Shown: positions 1-6,680 of the stretch, one piece after another
How positions within the stretch are numbered: position 1 is the stretch's first letter
Layout of the letters: each line of letters starts with the position of its first letter
DNA from: DATAXV01 sp036272915
GTDB taxonomy: Bacteria > Chloroflexota > Dormibacteria > Dormibacterales > Dormibacteraceae
Direction: 5' to 3'
DNA length: 13,258 bases
Assembly (NCBI GenBank): GCA_036272915.1
Contig: DATAXV010000059.1
Location: forward strand, 1-13,258
The notes under the pieces: generated by a model
Databases searched by the model: none
What the model was told of the DNA's origin: nothing
The model's input: the letters and a program-made list of their open reading frames with translations, nothing else
Program-made: the position numbers and the translations under genes

Positions 1-151
1 CCAGGTGATAGCAGGTGGTCAGGTTGAGCCCGAGCGCCTCGGAGCACTGCTTGACCGAGGGCGGGCTGGAGCGCGCCGCCACCCATTCGAGGAGGGCGAG
101 GGCACGCCGGACCGTCCCCAATCCTCTTTCACTATTTGAAATCTGATCCAT
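1..151 (-). CDS. IclR-family transcriptional regulator, N-terminal fragment (runs off left edge)
   Basis: Only the first 50 codons are in the window, starting at the ATG whose complement lies at 149-151. The segment reads as the N-terminal winged helix-turn-helix of IclR regulators: a helix like VRRALALLEWVAA, followed by PSVKQCSEALGLNLTTCYHL, where the second helix (ALGLNLTTCYHL) is the recognition helix. IclR proteins are dimeric repressors or activators that bind a small organic effector through a C-terminal domain, which is not visible here. No in-frame alternative start lies between this ATG and the Shine-Dalgarno-like AGAGGAG, which sits somewhat far upstream (about 16 bases). The gene is divergent from the ABC transporter operon at 382, the usual placement for a local regulator of that operon. 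The family call is fairly sure. The effector and the direction of control cannot be read. Confidence 0.82.
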   Translation of the reverse strand, partial: MDQISNSERGLGTVRRALALLEWVAARSSPPSVKQCSEALGLNLTTCYHL

Positions 152-179
152 AAGTCCGAAATACGAGCTCCTCTCCCTC

Positions 180-208
180 GTTATAGGGGATGCCGTCCGG
201 GGCGTCAA
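180..208 (-). promoter_or_regulatory. Sigma70-type promoter for the IclR gene
   Basis: On the minus strand TTGACG (complement of 203-208) and TATAAC (complement of 180-185) are separated by exactly 17 bases. Both hexamers match the consensus at five of six positions. The predicted start near 173 leaves a leader of about 22 bases before the ATG at 151. Confidence 0.6.
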
Positions 209-246
209 CGCCGGAATCGACCACCCGTCCCAGACCGGATAGAGAG

Positions 247-262
247 TACATTTCGAACTGTA
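247..262. promoter_or_regulatory. 16-bp near-palindrome, candidate IclR operator
   Basis: TACATTTCGAACTGTA is an inverted repeat matching at seven of eight positions per half. It lies midway between the two divergent promoters: the IclR -35 ends at 208 and the transporter -35 begins at 282. Placement and symmetry suit a dimeric regulator acting on both genes, most simply the adjacent IclR protein. Assignment to that protein is inference. Confidence 0.45.
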
Positions 263-281
263 TACGGCGACATCAAGGGCC

Positions 282-310
282 TTGACCGATCTCAGGGTGG
301 GTCCTAGGAT
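282..310 (+). promoter_or_regulatory. Sigma70-type promoter for the ABC transporter operon
   Basis: TTGACC (282-287) and TAGGAT (305-310) are separated by 17 bases. The predicted start is near 317, giving a leader of about 65 bases before the ATG at 382. Confidence 0.55.
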
Positions 311-331
311 AGCCCGTACCGCCGTCCTGAG

Positions 332-357
332 GCAGATTTCTAATAGAGATAATCTGC
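332..357. promoter_or_regulatory. Inverted repeat in the leader of the transporter operon
   Basis: GCAGATT (332-338) and AATCTGC (351-357) are perfect 7-base complementary arms with a 12-base spacer. A second, inner symmetry lies within it: ATTTCT (336-341) and AGAGAT (345-350), with one mismatch. The element lies between the predicted transcription start and the Shine-Dalgarno site GGGAGGAG (365-372). It could be an operator bound downstream of the promoter, or an RNA stem in the leader. Confidence 0.4.
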
Positions 358-381
358 AGGCGCCGGGAGGAGAAGAGTGAG

Positions 382-2292
382 ATGAGTTGTACGAACTGCG
401 GTCCCCGTCCGAAGCGGCCGCCGCGAGCCGACACGGCCGGCCTGGAGAACCTTCTCGACGACTACGAGAGGGGAAAGGTCAGCCGCCGCGGCTTCATCGG
501 CACCGGCGCCAAGCTCGGGTTCACGGCGGTGGTTCTGGGCGGTCTCATCGACGCCCTCGAGGCCTGCGGCGCCAGCCCCTCGACGGGCAACTCATCGGGC
601 GGCCTGTCCGGGATCCGCGGCGAGACCCTGATCTTCACGCCGTGGGGCTTCTACACCGTCCTACCCGACACCACCAGCTACAACATCTACTCCGACATCA
701 CCTACAACCCGCAGCGTGAGGCGGGTCTCAAGACGATCTACGAAGACCTCATGTACACGAACCTGAACACCGGTCAGGTCATCCCCTGGCAGGCGACGTC
801 GGCGACCTACAACTCCAACTACACCCAGATCACGGTCAAGCTGCGCAAGGGCATCGAGTGGGCGGACGGGCAGGCCTTCTCGACCAAGGACGTCAAGTAC
901 ACGCTGGAGATGCTCCGCGACAACGCGCCCACGCTTCAGTACTCCAGCATCTACCAGGCGAACCTGGACGAGGTCGAGGTTGTCGACGACCTCACCTGCA
1001 TCATCAAGCTCAACAAGCCGCTGCCCCGGTTCTTCGAGTACAACCTGGGACTGGGCCACGAGAACCACCAGGTCATGCTCCCCGCCCACATCTGGCAGAG
1101 CCAGGACCCGAAGACGTTCAGCAACTTCGACCTCAGCAAGAAGTGGCCGGTTGGGACCGGCGCCTACCAGATGGTCTCGTCCTCGCCGCAGCAGCAGATC
1201 TACACCCGCCGCGACGAGTGGTGGGGGGTCAAGAGCGGCTTCAAGTCGAGGATGCCGGCGCCCAAGCGCATCATCCTCATCCCCGCCGCCGCCGACCAGG
1301 CCATGGGCCAGCTCTACATCGCCAACCAGTCCGACGCCGGCAACGCGCTCCAGGTCAACACCTTCCTGGCCGCCCAGCCGCGCAACCCCAAGCTGGAGAC
1401 CTGGGAGGCGAAGGGACCGATCTGGGGCGCCCCCGACGGCTGCGGCTACTGCTTCTACTTCAACCTCGCCAAGGAGCCCTGGAGCAACGTCGACGTCCGG
1501 CTCGCCATCAACTACGCGCTCGACCGCGCGCAGATCTCGAAGGTCGCCTATGCGAGCTCCAACACCCCGATCACGGTTCCCTTCTCCGGGTACATCACGA
1601 CGAAGTGGTTGCCGCCGGGGAGCCCGCTGGCCAACCTGATCAAGAAGTGGGACCGGGACAACCCCAGCCCGACCCTGGTCCAGCAGCACATGCAGGCGGC
1701 CGGCTACGCCAAGAACAGCGCCGGCCAGTGGGCCAAGGGCGGGGTCGCCCTGCAGGTCCCGGTGCAGGCGGACGAAGGCTTCGCGCCCCTGGTCCCGATC
1801 GTCGGCCAGCAGCTGAAGAGCGCCGGCTTCGACGTCGTCGAGACCATCTATCCGGCCAACTCGACGGTGCCGACCACGGCCATGCTCAGCGGTGACTACG
1901 ACACCTTCATCAGCGTCCACTGCGGCAGCCTCTTCGACCCCGAGGACACGCTGCGCGACCTGAGCAGCATGTTCTACGCCCCGATCGGCCAGAACGTGCC
2001 GGGCTCCGTCAACGCCGGCCGGTTCCGTGATACGGCTTACGACAAGCTCATCGCCTACATGGACTCGGTGCCGGGCTCGCCGGACAACAAGCAGTACCTC
2101 AACGCCGTCCTCGCGGCCACCAACATCTACCTTGAGCTGATGCCGGAGCTGATGCTCACCGACGAGCGCTGGGTGGTGACGACTGACAACGCCAACTGGA
2201 CCGGATGGCCGGACGCGAAGAACCCGTACGTCGCTCCCTACCCGTGCTGGGAGGCGTGGAACATGGTCGTGCACACCATCCAGAAGGCTTGA
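382..2292 (+). CDS. ABC transporter substrate-binding lipoprotein, peptide/nickel type (SBP family 5)
   Basis: This 636-residue extracytoplasmic solute-binding protein would capture a substrate outside the cell and deliver it to the permeases encoded next. Residues 1-33 form a long polar N-region, followed by a twin-arginine motif SRRGFIG (34-40), a hydrophobic stretch, and a lipobox-like LEAC with Cys62 as the probable lipid-anchored residue. This suggests Tat export and lipidation. The body has the family-5 layout, including the WADGQAFSTKDVKYTLEM segment near the N-terminus of the mature protein and VDVRLAINYALDR in the middle. The ATG at 382 is supported by GGGAGGAG at 365-372 with a 9-base spacing. 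Family 5 binds oligopeptides, dipeptides, nickel-chelates, sugars or other solutes, so the substrate is unknown. Oddities are a CxxC at residues 3-6, ahead of the Tat motif, and an acidic residue at lipobox position -2. Confidence 0.93.
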   Translation: MSCTNCGPRPKRPPRADTAGLENLLDDYERGKVSRRGFIGTGAKLGFTAVVLGGLIDALEACGASPSTGNSSGGLSGIRGETLIFTPWGFYTVLPDTTSYNIYSDITYNPQREAGLKTIYEDLMYTNLNTGQVIPWQATSATYNSNYTQITVKLRKGIEWADGQAFSTKDVKYTLEMLRDNAPTLQYSSIYQANLDEVEVVDDLTCIIKLNKPLPRFFEYNLGLGHENHQVMLPAHIWQSQDPKTFSNFDLSKKWPVGTGAYQMVSSSPQQQIYTRRDEWWGVKSGFKSRMPAPKRIILIPAAADQAMGQLYIANQSDAGNALQVNTFLAAQPRNPKLETWEAKGPIWGAPDGCGYCFYFNLAKEPWSNVDVRLAINYALDRAQISKVAYASSNTPITVPFSGYITTKWLPPGSPLANLIKKWDRDNPSPTLVQQHMQAAGYAKNSAGQWAKGGVALQVPVQADEGFAPLVPIVGQQLKSAGFDVVETIYPANSTVPTTAMLSGDYDTFISVHCGSLFDPEDTLRDLSSMFYAPIGQNVPGSVNAGRFRDTAYDKLIAYMDSVPGSPDNKQYLNAVLAATNIYLELMPELMLTDERWVVTTDNANWTGWPDAKNPYVAPYPCWEAWNMVVHTIQKA

Positions 2293-2320
2293 GCGGAAGA
2301 GCCCTAGGCGCGAGGGAGAC

Positions 2321-3319
2321 ATGCGAACCTATGTCGTGAGGCGGATCGGCCTCCTGATCGTCATCGTCTTCATCGCGTTCACCGCCAACTTCCTGATCCC
2401 CCGACTGATCCCCGGCGACCCGATCCAGGCGGAGCTGGCACAGCAGGCGGCGATCACCGGCAACCAGGGCGTCAACATCGCCGCCGCGGCCAAGGCCCTG
2501 GACGCCAAGTTCCAGCTCGACAAGCCTGTCTGGCAGCAGTACCTCGCCTACTGGGACGACCTCTTCCACCTCGATCTCGGCTACTCGATCCAGAACTACC
2601 CGGAGACGGTGGGCTCGGAGATCCGGGCGACCATCTTCTGGACCTTCGGCCTGCTCGGGTTCAGCATCCTGGTCGCGTTCGTCATCGGCTGCTTACTGGG
2701 CGCGGCTCTGGCCTGGCCAACCGCGCCCAGGGTCATCCGGGCCCTGGGCCCGTTCTTCATGGTGCTCGGCTCCATCCCCCAGTTCCTGATCGGACTGGCG
2801 CTGATCTTCGCCTTCGCCACCATCCTCCGGATACTGCCCGGCGGGGGCGTGATCGAGAGCACCCAGGTGGTGGCGTTCAACTTCTCCACCATCTTCGACA
2901 TCCTCCACCACAGCATCCTTCCCGCCGCCGCCCTGATCCTCGGCCTGATCGGCTCCTGGGCGGTGGGCATGCGCGGCATGATGATCTCGGTGCTGGGTGA
3001 GGACTACATCCTCTTTGCCGAGGCCAAGGGCCTCTCGCCGGGGCGGGTCTTCCTCTGGTATGGCATGCGCAACGCCCTCCTCCCGCAGCTGACCGGACTC
3101 GCCGTCGCCCTCGGCACGGCGGTCTCCGGCGCGATCCTGGTCGAGGTCGTCTTCAACTATCCGGGGGTGGGCTTCCTGCTCTTCCAGGCGATCTCGCAGA
3201 AGGACTACTTCACGATCCAGGGGGTGGTGCTGGTGCTCATCGCGACGCTGGCCCTCACCCTGTTCATCGTCGATATCCTGTATCCGTTCATCGATCCCCG
3301 GGTGAGGTACGAGCAATGA
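2321..3319 (+). CDS. ABC transporter permease, DppB/OppB type
   Basis: This 332-residue inner-membrane permease forms half of the import channel. It begins with the typical MRTYVVRRIGLLIVIVFIAF membrane helix. After a periplasmic segment (about residues 28-105) it has further hydrophobic helices at roughly 107-131, 145-172, 196-225, 256-280 and 300-324. The cytoplasmic EAA loop that docks onto the ATPases is seen as EAKGLSPGRVFLWYGMRNAL (233-252), with the conserved GxxxxxxxxxxxxxNALLP pattern. It lies 28 bases after the substrate-binding protein, with a GAGGGAG ribosome site at 2312-2318. The short NPR/DPRVRYEQ-like tail is usual for the family. Its length is normal (about 310-340). Confidence 0.95.
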   Translation: MRTYVVRRIGLLIVIVFIAFTANFLIPRLIPGDPIQAELAQQAAITGNQGVNIAAAAKALDAKFQLDKPVWQQYLAYWDDLFHLDLGYSIQNYPETVGSEIRATIFWTFGLLGFSILVAFVIGCLLGAALAWPTAPRVIRALGPFFMVLGSIPQFLIGLALIFAFATILRILPGGGVIESTQVVAFNFSTIFDILHHSILPAAALILGLIGSWAVGMRGMMISVLGEDYILFAEAKGLSPGRVFLWYGMRNALLPQLTGLAVALGTAVSGAILVEVVFNYPGVGFLLFQAISQKDYFTIQGVVLVLIATLALTLFIVDILYPFIDPRVRYEQ

Positions 3320-4224
3320 GCGTGGCCCTTCCCACCGCCACCCAGGAGGTCGAGCCGCCGGAGGGAGGCATCCTGAGCCTCCTCCGGCGCGGCCGGCGCG
3401 ACGGTCGCGTGACCGGGCTCCTGATCGGTGGCGTCGTCCTCTTCGTCTGCATCATCCTGTTCGGCGTCCTGGGACCGGTCTTCGTCCACCAGTCGCTGGC
3501 CCAGGTCGGCGCCGTCGATCCCAACCTGCCGCCCTCCGGCGCCCACCTGCTGGGGACCGACGGGCAGGGGCGGGACGTACTCGCGGCGATGATCTACAGC
3601 ACCCCGGAGACGGTCAAGATCGGCCTCATCGCCGGCGCCATCGGGGTCGGCATCGGTGTCGTCCTGGCCCTGCTTGCCGGCTTCTTCCGAGGGCCGGTCG
3701 ACGCCGTCATCGGCGCCGTCTCCGACTCGCTGCTGACGATCCCCGGGATTGCCATCCTGATCGTCATCGCCAATCACCTGACCCAGCTGACGGCGATCTC
3801 GCTGGGCCTCGCCATCGCCTCTCTCTCCTGGATGGTGCCGACCCGGCTGATGCGGGCCCAGGTGCTGTCGGTGAGGGAACGGACCTATATCGCCGTGGCT
3901 CGGATGGGAGGGGAGAGCGAGCTGGAGATCGCCTTCCGCGAGGTGATGCCCAACATCCTCCCCTTCGCCGCCGCCAGTCTGGTCTGGGCGGTGTCGTCGG
4001 CGGTGCTGGCCTCGGTCGGGCTCGCCGCCCTGGGCCTGGGCACCGGCGACGTCTCGCTGGGATCCGCCGTCTACTGGATGATGACCTACAGCGCGGTGCT
4101 GCGCGGCGAGTGGTGGTGGTTCGGACCGCCCATGATCATCATCGGGCTGCTCTTCCTGAGCCTCCTGATGATGTCGCTGGGGATGGACCGCTTCGTCAAC
4201 CCTAGGCTCAACGACCGTGGCTGA
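3316..4224 (+). CDS. ABC transporter permease, DppC/OppC type
   Basis: This 302-residue permease is the second half of the channel. Residues 80-90 carry the family signature GTDGQGRDVLA that precedes the core membrane domain. Hydrophobic helices lie near 32-54, 103-124, 140-155, 159-180, 213-242 and 272-290. The EAA loop reads AVARMGGESELEIAFREVMP (193-212). Its ATG overlaps the preceding stop as ATGA (3316-3319), and GGTGAGG at 3301-3307 is its ribosome site, so translation is probably coupled to the first permease. Nothing unusual is seen in length or motifs. Confidence 0.95.
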   Translation: MSVALPTATQEVEPPEGGILSLLRRGRRDGRVTGLLIGGVVLFVCIILFGVLGPVFVHQSLAQVGAVDPNLPPSGAHLLGTDGQGRDVLAAMIYSTPETVKIGLIAGAIGVGIGVVLALLAGFFRGPVDAVIGAVSDSLLTIPGIAILIVIANHLTQLTAISLGLAIASLSWMVPTRLMRAQVLSVRERTYIAVARMGGESELEIAFREVMPNILPFAAASLVWAVSSAVLASVGLAALGLGTGDVSLGSAVYWMMTYSAVLRGEWWWFGPPMIIIGLLFLSLLMMSLGMDRFVNPRLNDRG

Positions 4225-5263
4225 GGCACCTGTCCTTCGCGTCCAGAACCTGCGGGTGAACTACACCACCCGGCCCGGTCTAGCGCCCGCCGTCAATGAC
4301 GTCACCTTCTCGCTTCGGCCCGGCGAGCGGCTGGGCCTGATCGGCGAATCCGGGTCGGGCAAGACGACCACGGCGATGGCGATCATGCGCCTGCTCCGGC
4401 CCCCCGCCCGGATCACCGCCGGGCGGGTCCTGCTCGGCGACCGCGACGTGATGTCGATGAACCAGTCCCAGCTCCGCCGGGTCCGGCTCAGCGAGGTGGC
4501 GCTGGTCCCGCAGGGGGCGATGAACTCGCTCAACCCGGTGATGCGCGTCGGCGAGCAGATCCGCGACGGCATCGCCGCCCACGGCGGGCAGCGCGAGGCC
4601 GCGCAGATCCGGACCCGGGTGGCGCAGCTGTTGGAGCGCGTCGGGCTGCCCCCCGACGTGGCCCGGCAGTATCCGCACCAGCTCTCGGGCGGCATGAAGC
4701 AGCGGGTGGCGATCGCCATCGCCGCCTCCCTGCAGCCCAAGGTCATCATCGCCGACGAGCCGACCAGCGCCCTTGACGTGGTCGTCCAGCGGCAGGTCAT
4801 CGCCACCCTGGCCGAGGTCCAGAAGCAGGCGAGGTCGGCGGTGCTCCTGATCGGCCACGACATGGGGCTGGTCGCCCAGTTCGCCCACACCGTGGGCGTG
4901 CTCTACGGCGGCCGGCTGGTCGAGCTCGGACCGGCCGAGCAGATCGTCAGCAGCCCGCGCCACCCCTACACCCGGATGCTGGTCGACAGCCTTCCCGAGC
5001 TGGAGGGCAAGCAGCGCCTGGTCGGGATCCCGGGCCTGCCGCCCGCGCTCAGCGCGATGCCGACCGGCTGTCCCTTCCATCCCCGCTGCCCATGGGCCTT
5101 CGACGCCTGCCGGGCGTCGATGCCGCCGACCCTCGAGGCGGAGGAGGGCAGGCAGGTCGCCTGTCACCTGTACCCGAAGCATTCGTCGCTGCCCGAGCCG
5201 CCGGCGCCGCCACCGGCGCAGGAGCCGGCCGATCGCGACGCCGCGGAGGCCGGACATGTCTGA
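4217..5263 (+). CDS. ABC transporter ATP-binding protein, DppD/OppD type
   Basis: This 348-residue ATPase binds and hydrolyses ATP on the cytoplasmic side to drive import, pairing with the ATPase encoded next. Visible motifs are Walker A GESGSGKT (43-50), Q-loop Gln99, signature LSGGM (156-160), Walker B VIIADEP (176-182) and the switch His214. The C-terminal oligopeptide/dipeptide domain contains HPYTRMLV and four cysteines at 285, 291, 298 and 316 in a GCPFHPRCPWAFDAC context. This layout is known to hold an iron-sulfur cluster in some Dpp ATPases. The start is GTG at 4217, overlapping the previous gene by 8 bases; a clear Shine-Dalgarno is lacking, so coupling is likely. The tail after residue 320 is Pro/Ala-rich and looks disordered. 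Confidence 0.94.
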   Translation: MAEAPVLRVQNLRVNYTTRPGLAPAVNDVTFSLRPGERLGLIGESGSGKTTTAMAIMRLLRPPARITAGRVLLGDRDVMSMNQSQLRRVRLSEVALVPQGAMNSLNPVMRVGEQIRDGIAAHGGQREAAQIRTRVAQLLERVGLPPDVARQYPHQLSGGMKQRVAIAIAASLQPKVIIADEPTSALDVVVQRQVIATLAEVQKQARSAVLLIGHDMGLVAQFAHTVGVLYGGRLVELGPAEQIVSSPRHPYTRMLVDSLPELEGKQRLVGIPGLPPALSAMPTGCPFHPRCPWAFDACRASMPPTLEAEEGRQVACHLYPKHSSLPEPPAPPPAQEPADRDAAEAGHV

Positions 5264-6347
5264 GATAGAGGCCCCGCTGATCGAGGCGCGCCGCGTCGTC
5301 AAGGTCTTCGGAGGAGGACTCAGCGGCGCCCGGCACACGACCGCCCTCGACGACGTCTCCCTGACCATCCCCGCCGCTGAGCCCATGCTCGCCGCCGTCG
5401 CCGGGGAGAGCGGAAGCGGCAAGAGCACACTGGTCCTGCACCTGATGGGCATGACCCGGCCGACGTCCGGCCAGGTCCTCTACCAGGGTCGCGACCTGGT
5501 CACCCGCCGGCGCGGCGACCGCGTCCAGTTCCACCGCGACATCCAGGCCGTCTTCCAGGACCCCTACGACGCCTACAACCCCTTCTATCGCGTCGACCAC
5601 GTGCTCCAGGTCCCGGTCAGCCACCTCAAGCTGGCACCCTCCCGGAGGCAGGGGCAGGTCATGATCCGGGAGGCGTTGGAGCGCGTCGGGCTGCGGCCCG
5701 GGGACACCCTGGGCCGGTTCCCGCACCAGCTCTCGGGCGGACAGCGCCAGCGGCTGATGGTCGCCCGGGCCTGGCTGACCCGTCCCAAGCTCCTGCTCGC
5801 CGACGAGCCGGTCTCGATGGTCGACGCCTCGCTGCGCGCCACCATCCTCAACGAGCTCCGCCAGCTGCATCAGGACCTGGGCGTTGGCATCCTCTACATC
5901 ACGCACGACCTCACCACCGCCTACCAGCTGTGCCGCACGATCCTCATCCTCTACCGGGGGGCTGTGGTCGAGCAGGGGACGGTCGAGGAGGTGATCTCCA
6001 AGCCCAAGCATCCCTACACGCAGCTGCTGGTCTCGTCCATCCCCCGGGTCAAGGGGGCCCACGACTGGTTGGACAGCAAGGCGGGCGAGACCGCCGACTC
6101 AGAGCGCTCGTCCGCCGGCTGCCGGTTCGCCAACCGCTGTCCGGCGGTCATGGACAGGTGCTGGAGGGAGCCGCCTCCGCTCTACCGCACCGAGGTGGGG
6201 AGCCTGGCCCGCTGCTTCCTGTACGCCGACCGGCCCGAGGTCACCTCGGACGTGGCCGGCAGGGAGCTCGCCTCGGGGCCGGCGGCCAACGGGGCCGCCC
6301 CCGCCGCGGCTGCGCTGTCGAACGACAAGCCGGAATCCAAGGACTGA
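5256..6347 (+). CDS. ABC transporter ATP-binding protein, DppF/OppF type
   Basis: This 363-residue second ATPase of the transporter has Walker A GESGSGKS (50-57), Q-loop Gln101, signature LSGGQ (159-163), Walker B LLLADEP (179-185) and switch His217. The usual Glu after Walker B Asp is present. The D-loop region reads SMVDASLR, as in DppF proteins. The C-terminal domain has HPYTQLLV and cysteines at 289, 295, 302 and 320, the same spacing as in its partner. The ATG at 5256 overlaps the preceding gene by 8 bases, with GGAGG at 5245-5249 placed 6 bases upstream. The last 40 residues are Ala/Gly-rich and low in complexity. The pair of distinct ATPases is typical of peptide-type importers. Confidence 0.94.
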   Translation: MSEIEAPLIEARRVVKVFGGGLSGARHTTALDDVSLTIPAAEPMLAAVAGESGSGKSTLVLHLMGMTRPTSGQVLYQGRDLVTRRRGDRVQFHRDIQAVFQDPYDAYNPFYRVDHVLQVPVSHLKLAPSRRQGQVMIREALERVGLRPGDTLGRFPHQLSGGQRQRLMVARAWLTRPKLLLADEPVSMVDASLRATILNELRQLHQDLGVGILYITHDLTTAYQLCRTILILYRGAVVEQGTVEEVISKPKHPYTQLLVSSIPRVKGAHDWLDSKAGETADSERSSAGCRFANRCPAVMDRCWREPPPLYRTEVGSLARCFLYADRPEVTSDVAGRELASGPAANGAAPAAAALSNDKPESKD

Positions 6348-6361
6348 GGGAGAGCCGCTCA

Positions 6362-6673
6362 ATGGCACGGCAGCTGATCGTCAAGAACACCTACATCCCC
6401 AAGGTCGGCGAGGGCAAGGCCCTGCTCGCGGCGCTGAGGGAGGCTCAGAAGGCCTGGGTCGACGCCGGGTTCCCCGGCCTCGAGCTCTGGAAGTGCTTCC
6501 ACGGGCCGCACAACGCGGTGACCACCATCCAGCGCTGGAACAGCATCGGCGAGTGGGAGGCGGCCAGGGAGAAGGTGGTGGCGACGCCCTCCATGGTCAC
6601 GGTCGTCTTCGACGTGATCTACCCGACCAACGCCGTCGCCTACGACACCGAGCTCTTCGAGCTGATGGACTGA
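6362..6673 (+). CDS. Small NIPSNAP/ABM-like (dimeric alpha/beta-barrel) protein
   Basis: This 103-residue protein lacks a signal peptide and membrane segments. Its pattern resembles ferredoxin-like dimeric alpha/beta-barrel proteins (NIPSNAP, ABM or EthD type): an opening strand (RQLIVKNTYIP), a helix with KALLAALREAQKAWVDAG, a strand ELWKCFHGP, a second strand VTTIQRWNSIGEWEAAREKV, and a closing strand VTVVFDVIYP. Such small proteins may be enzymes, stress proteins or monooxygenase-like, and no specific activity can be assigned. The ATG at 6362 is chosen because GAGGGAGAG at 6346-6354 lies 7 bases upstream and because the stop of the preceding ATPase is 14 bases before the start. It is therefore the likely last gene of the transporter operon, which hints that it acts on, or senses, the imported compound. 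The function is inferred only from fold-like pattern. Confidence 0.8.
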   Translation: MARQLIVKNTYIPKVGEGKALLAALREAQKAWVDAGFPGLELWKCFHGPHNAVTTIQRWNSIGEWEAAREKVVATPSMVTVVFDVIYPTNAVAYDTELFELMD

Positions 6674-6680
6674 CCGCCGA

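Noticed and set aside
661..2322. A 553-codon open frame antisense to the substrate-binding protein
   Set aside because: High-GC codon bias leaves the opposite strand open. Its translation is Val/Arg/Asp-rich without domain motifs, while the plus strand carries a clear family-5 protein.
5930..6361. A longer form of the small NIPSNAP-like gene starting inside the ATPase gene
   Set aside because: The extra 144 codons are out-of-frame shadow of the ATPase. The strong GAGGGAGAG site points to ATG 6362.
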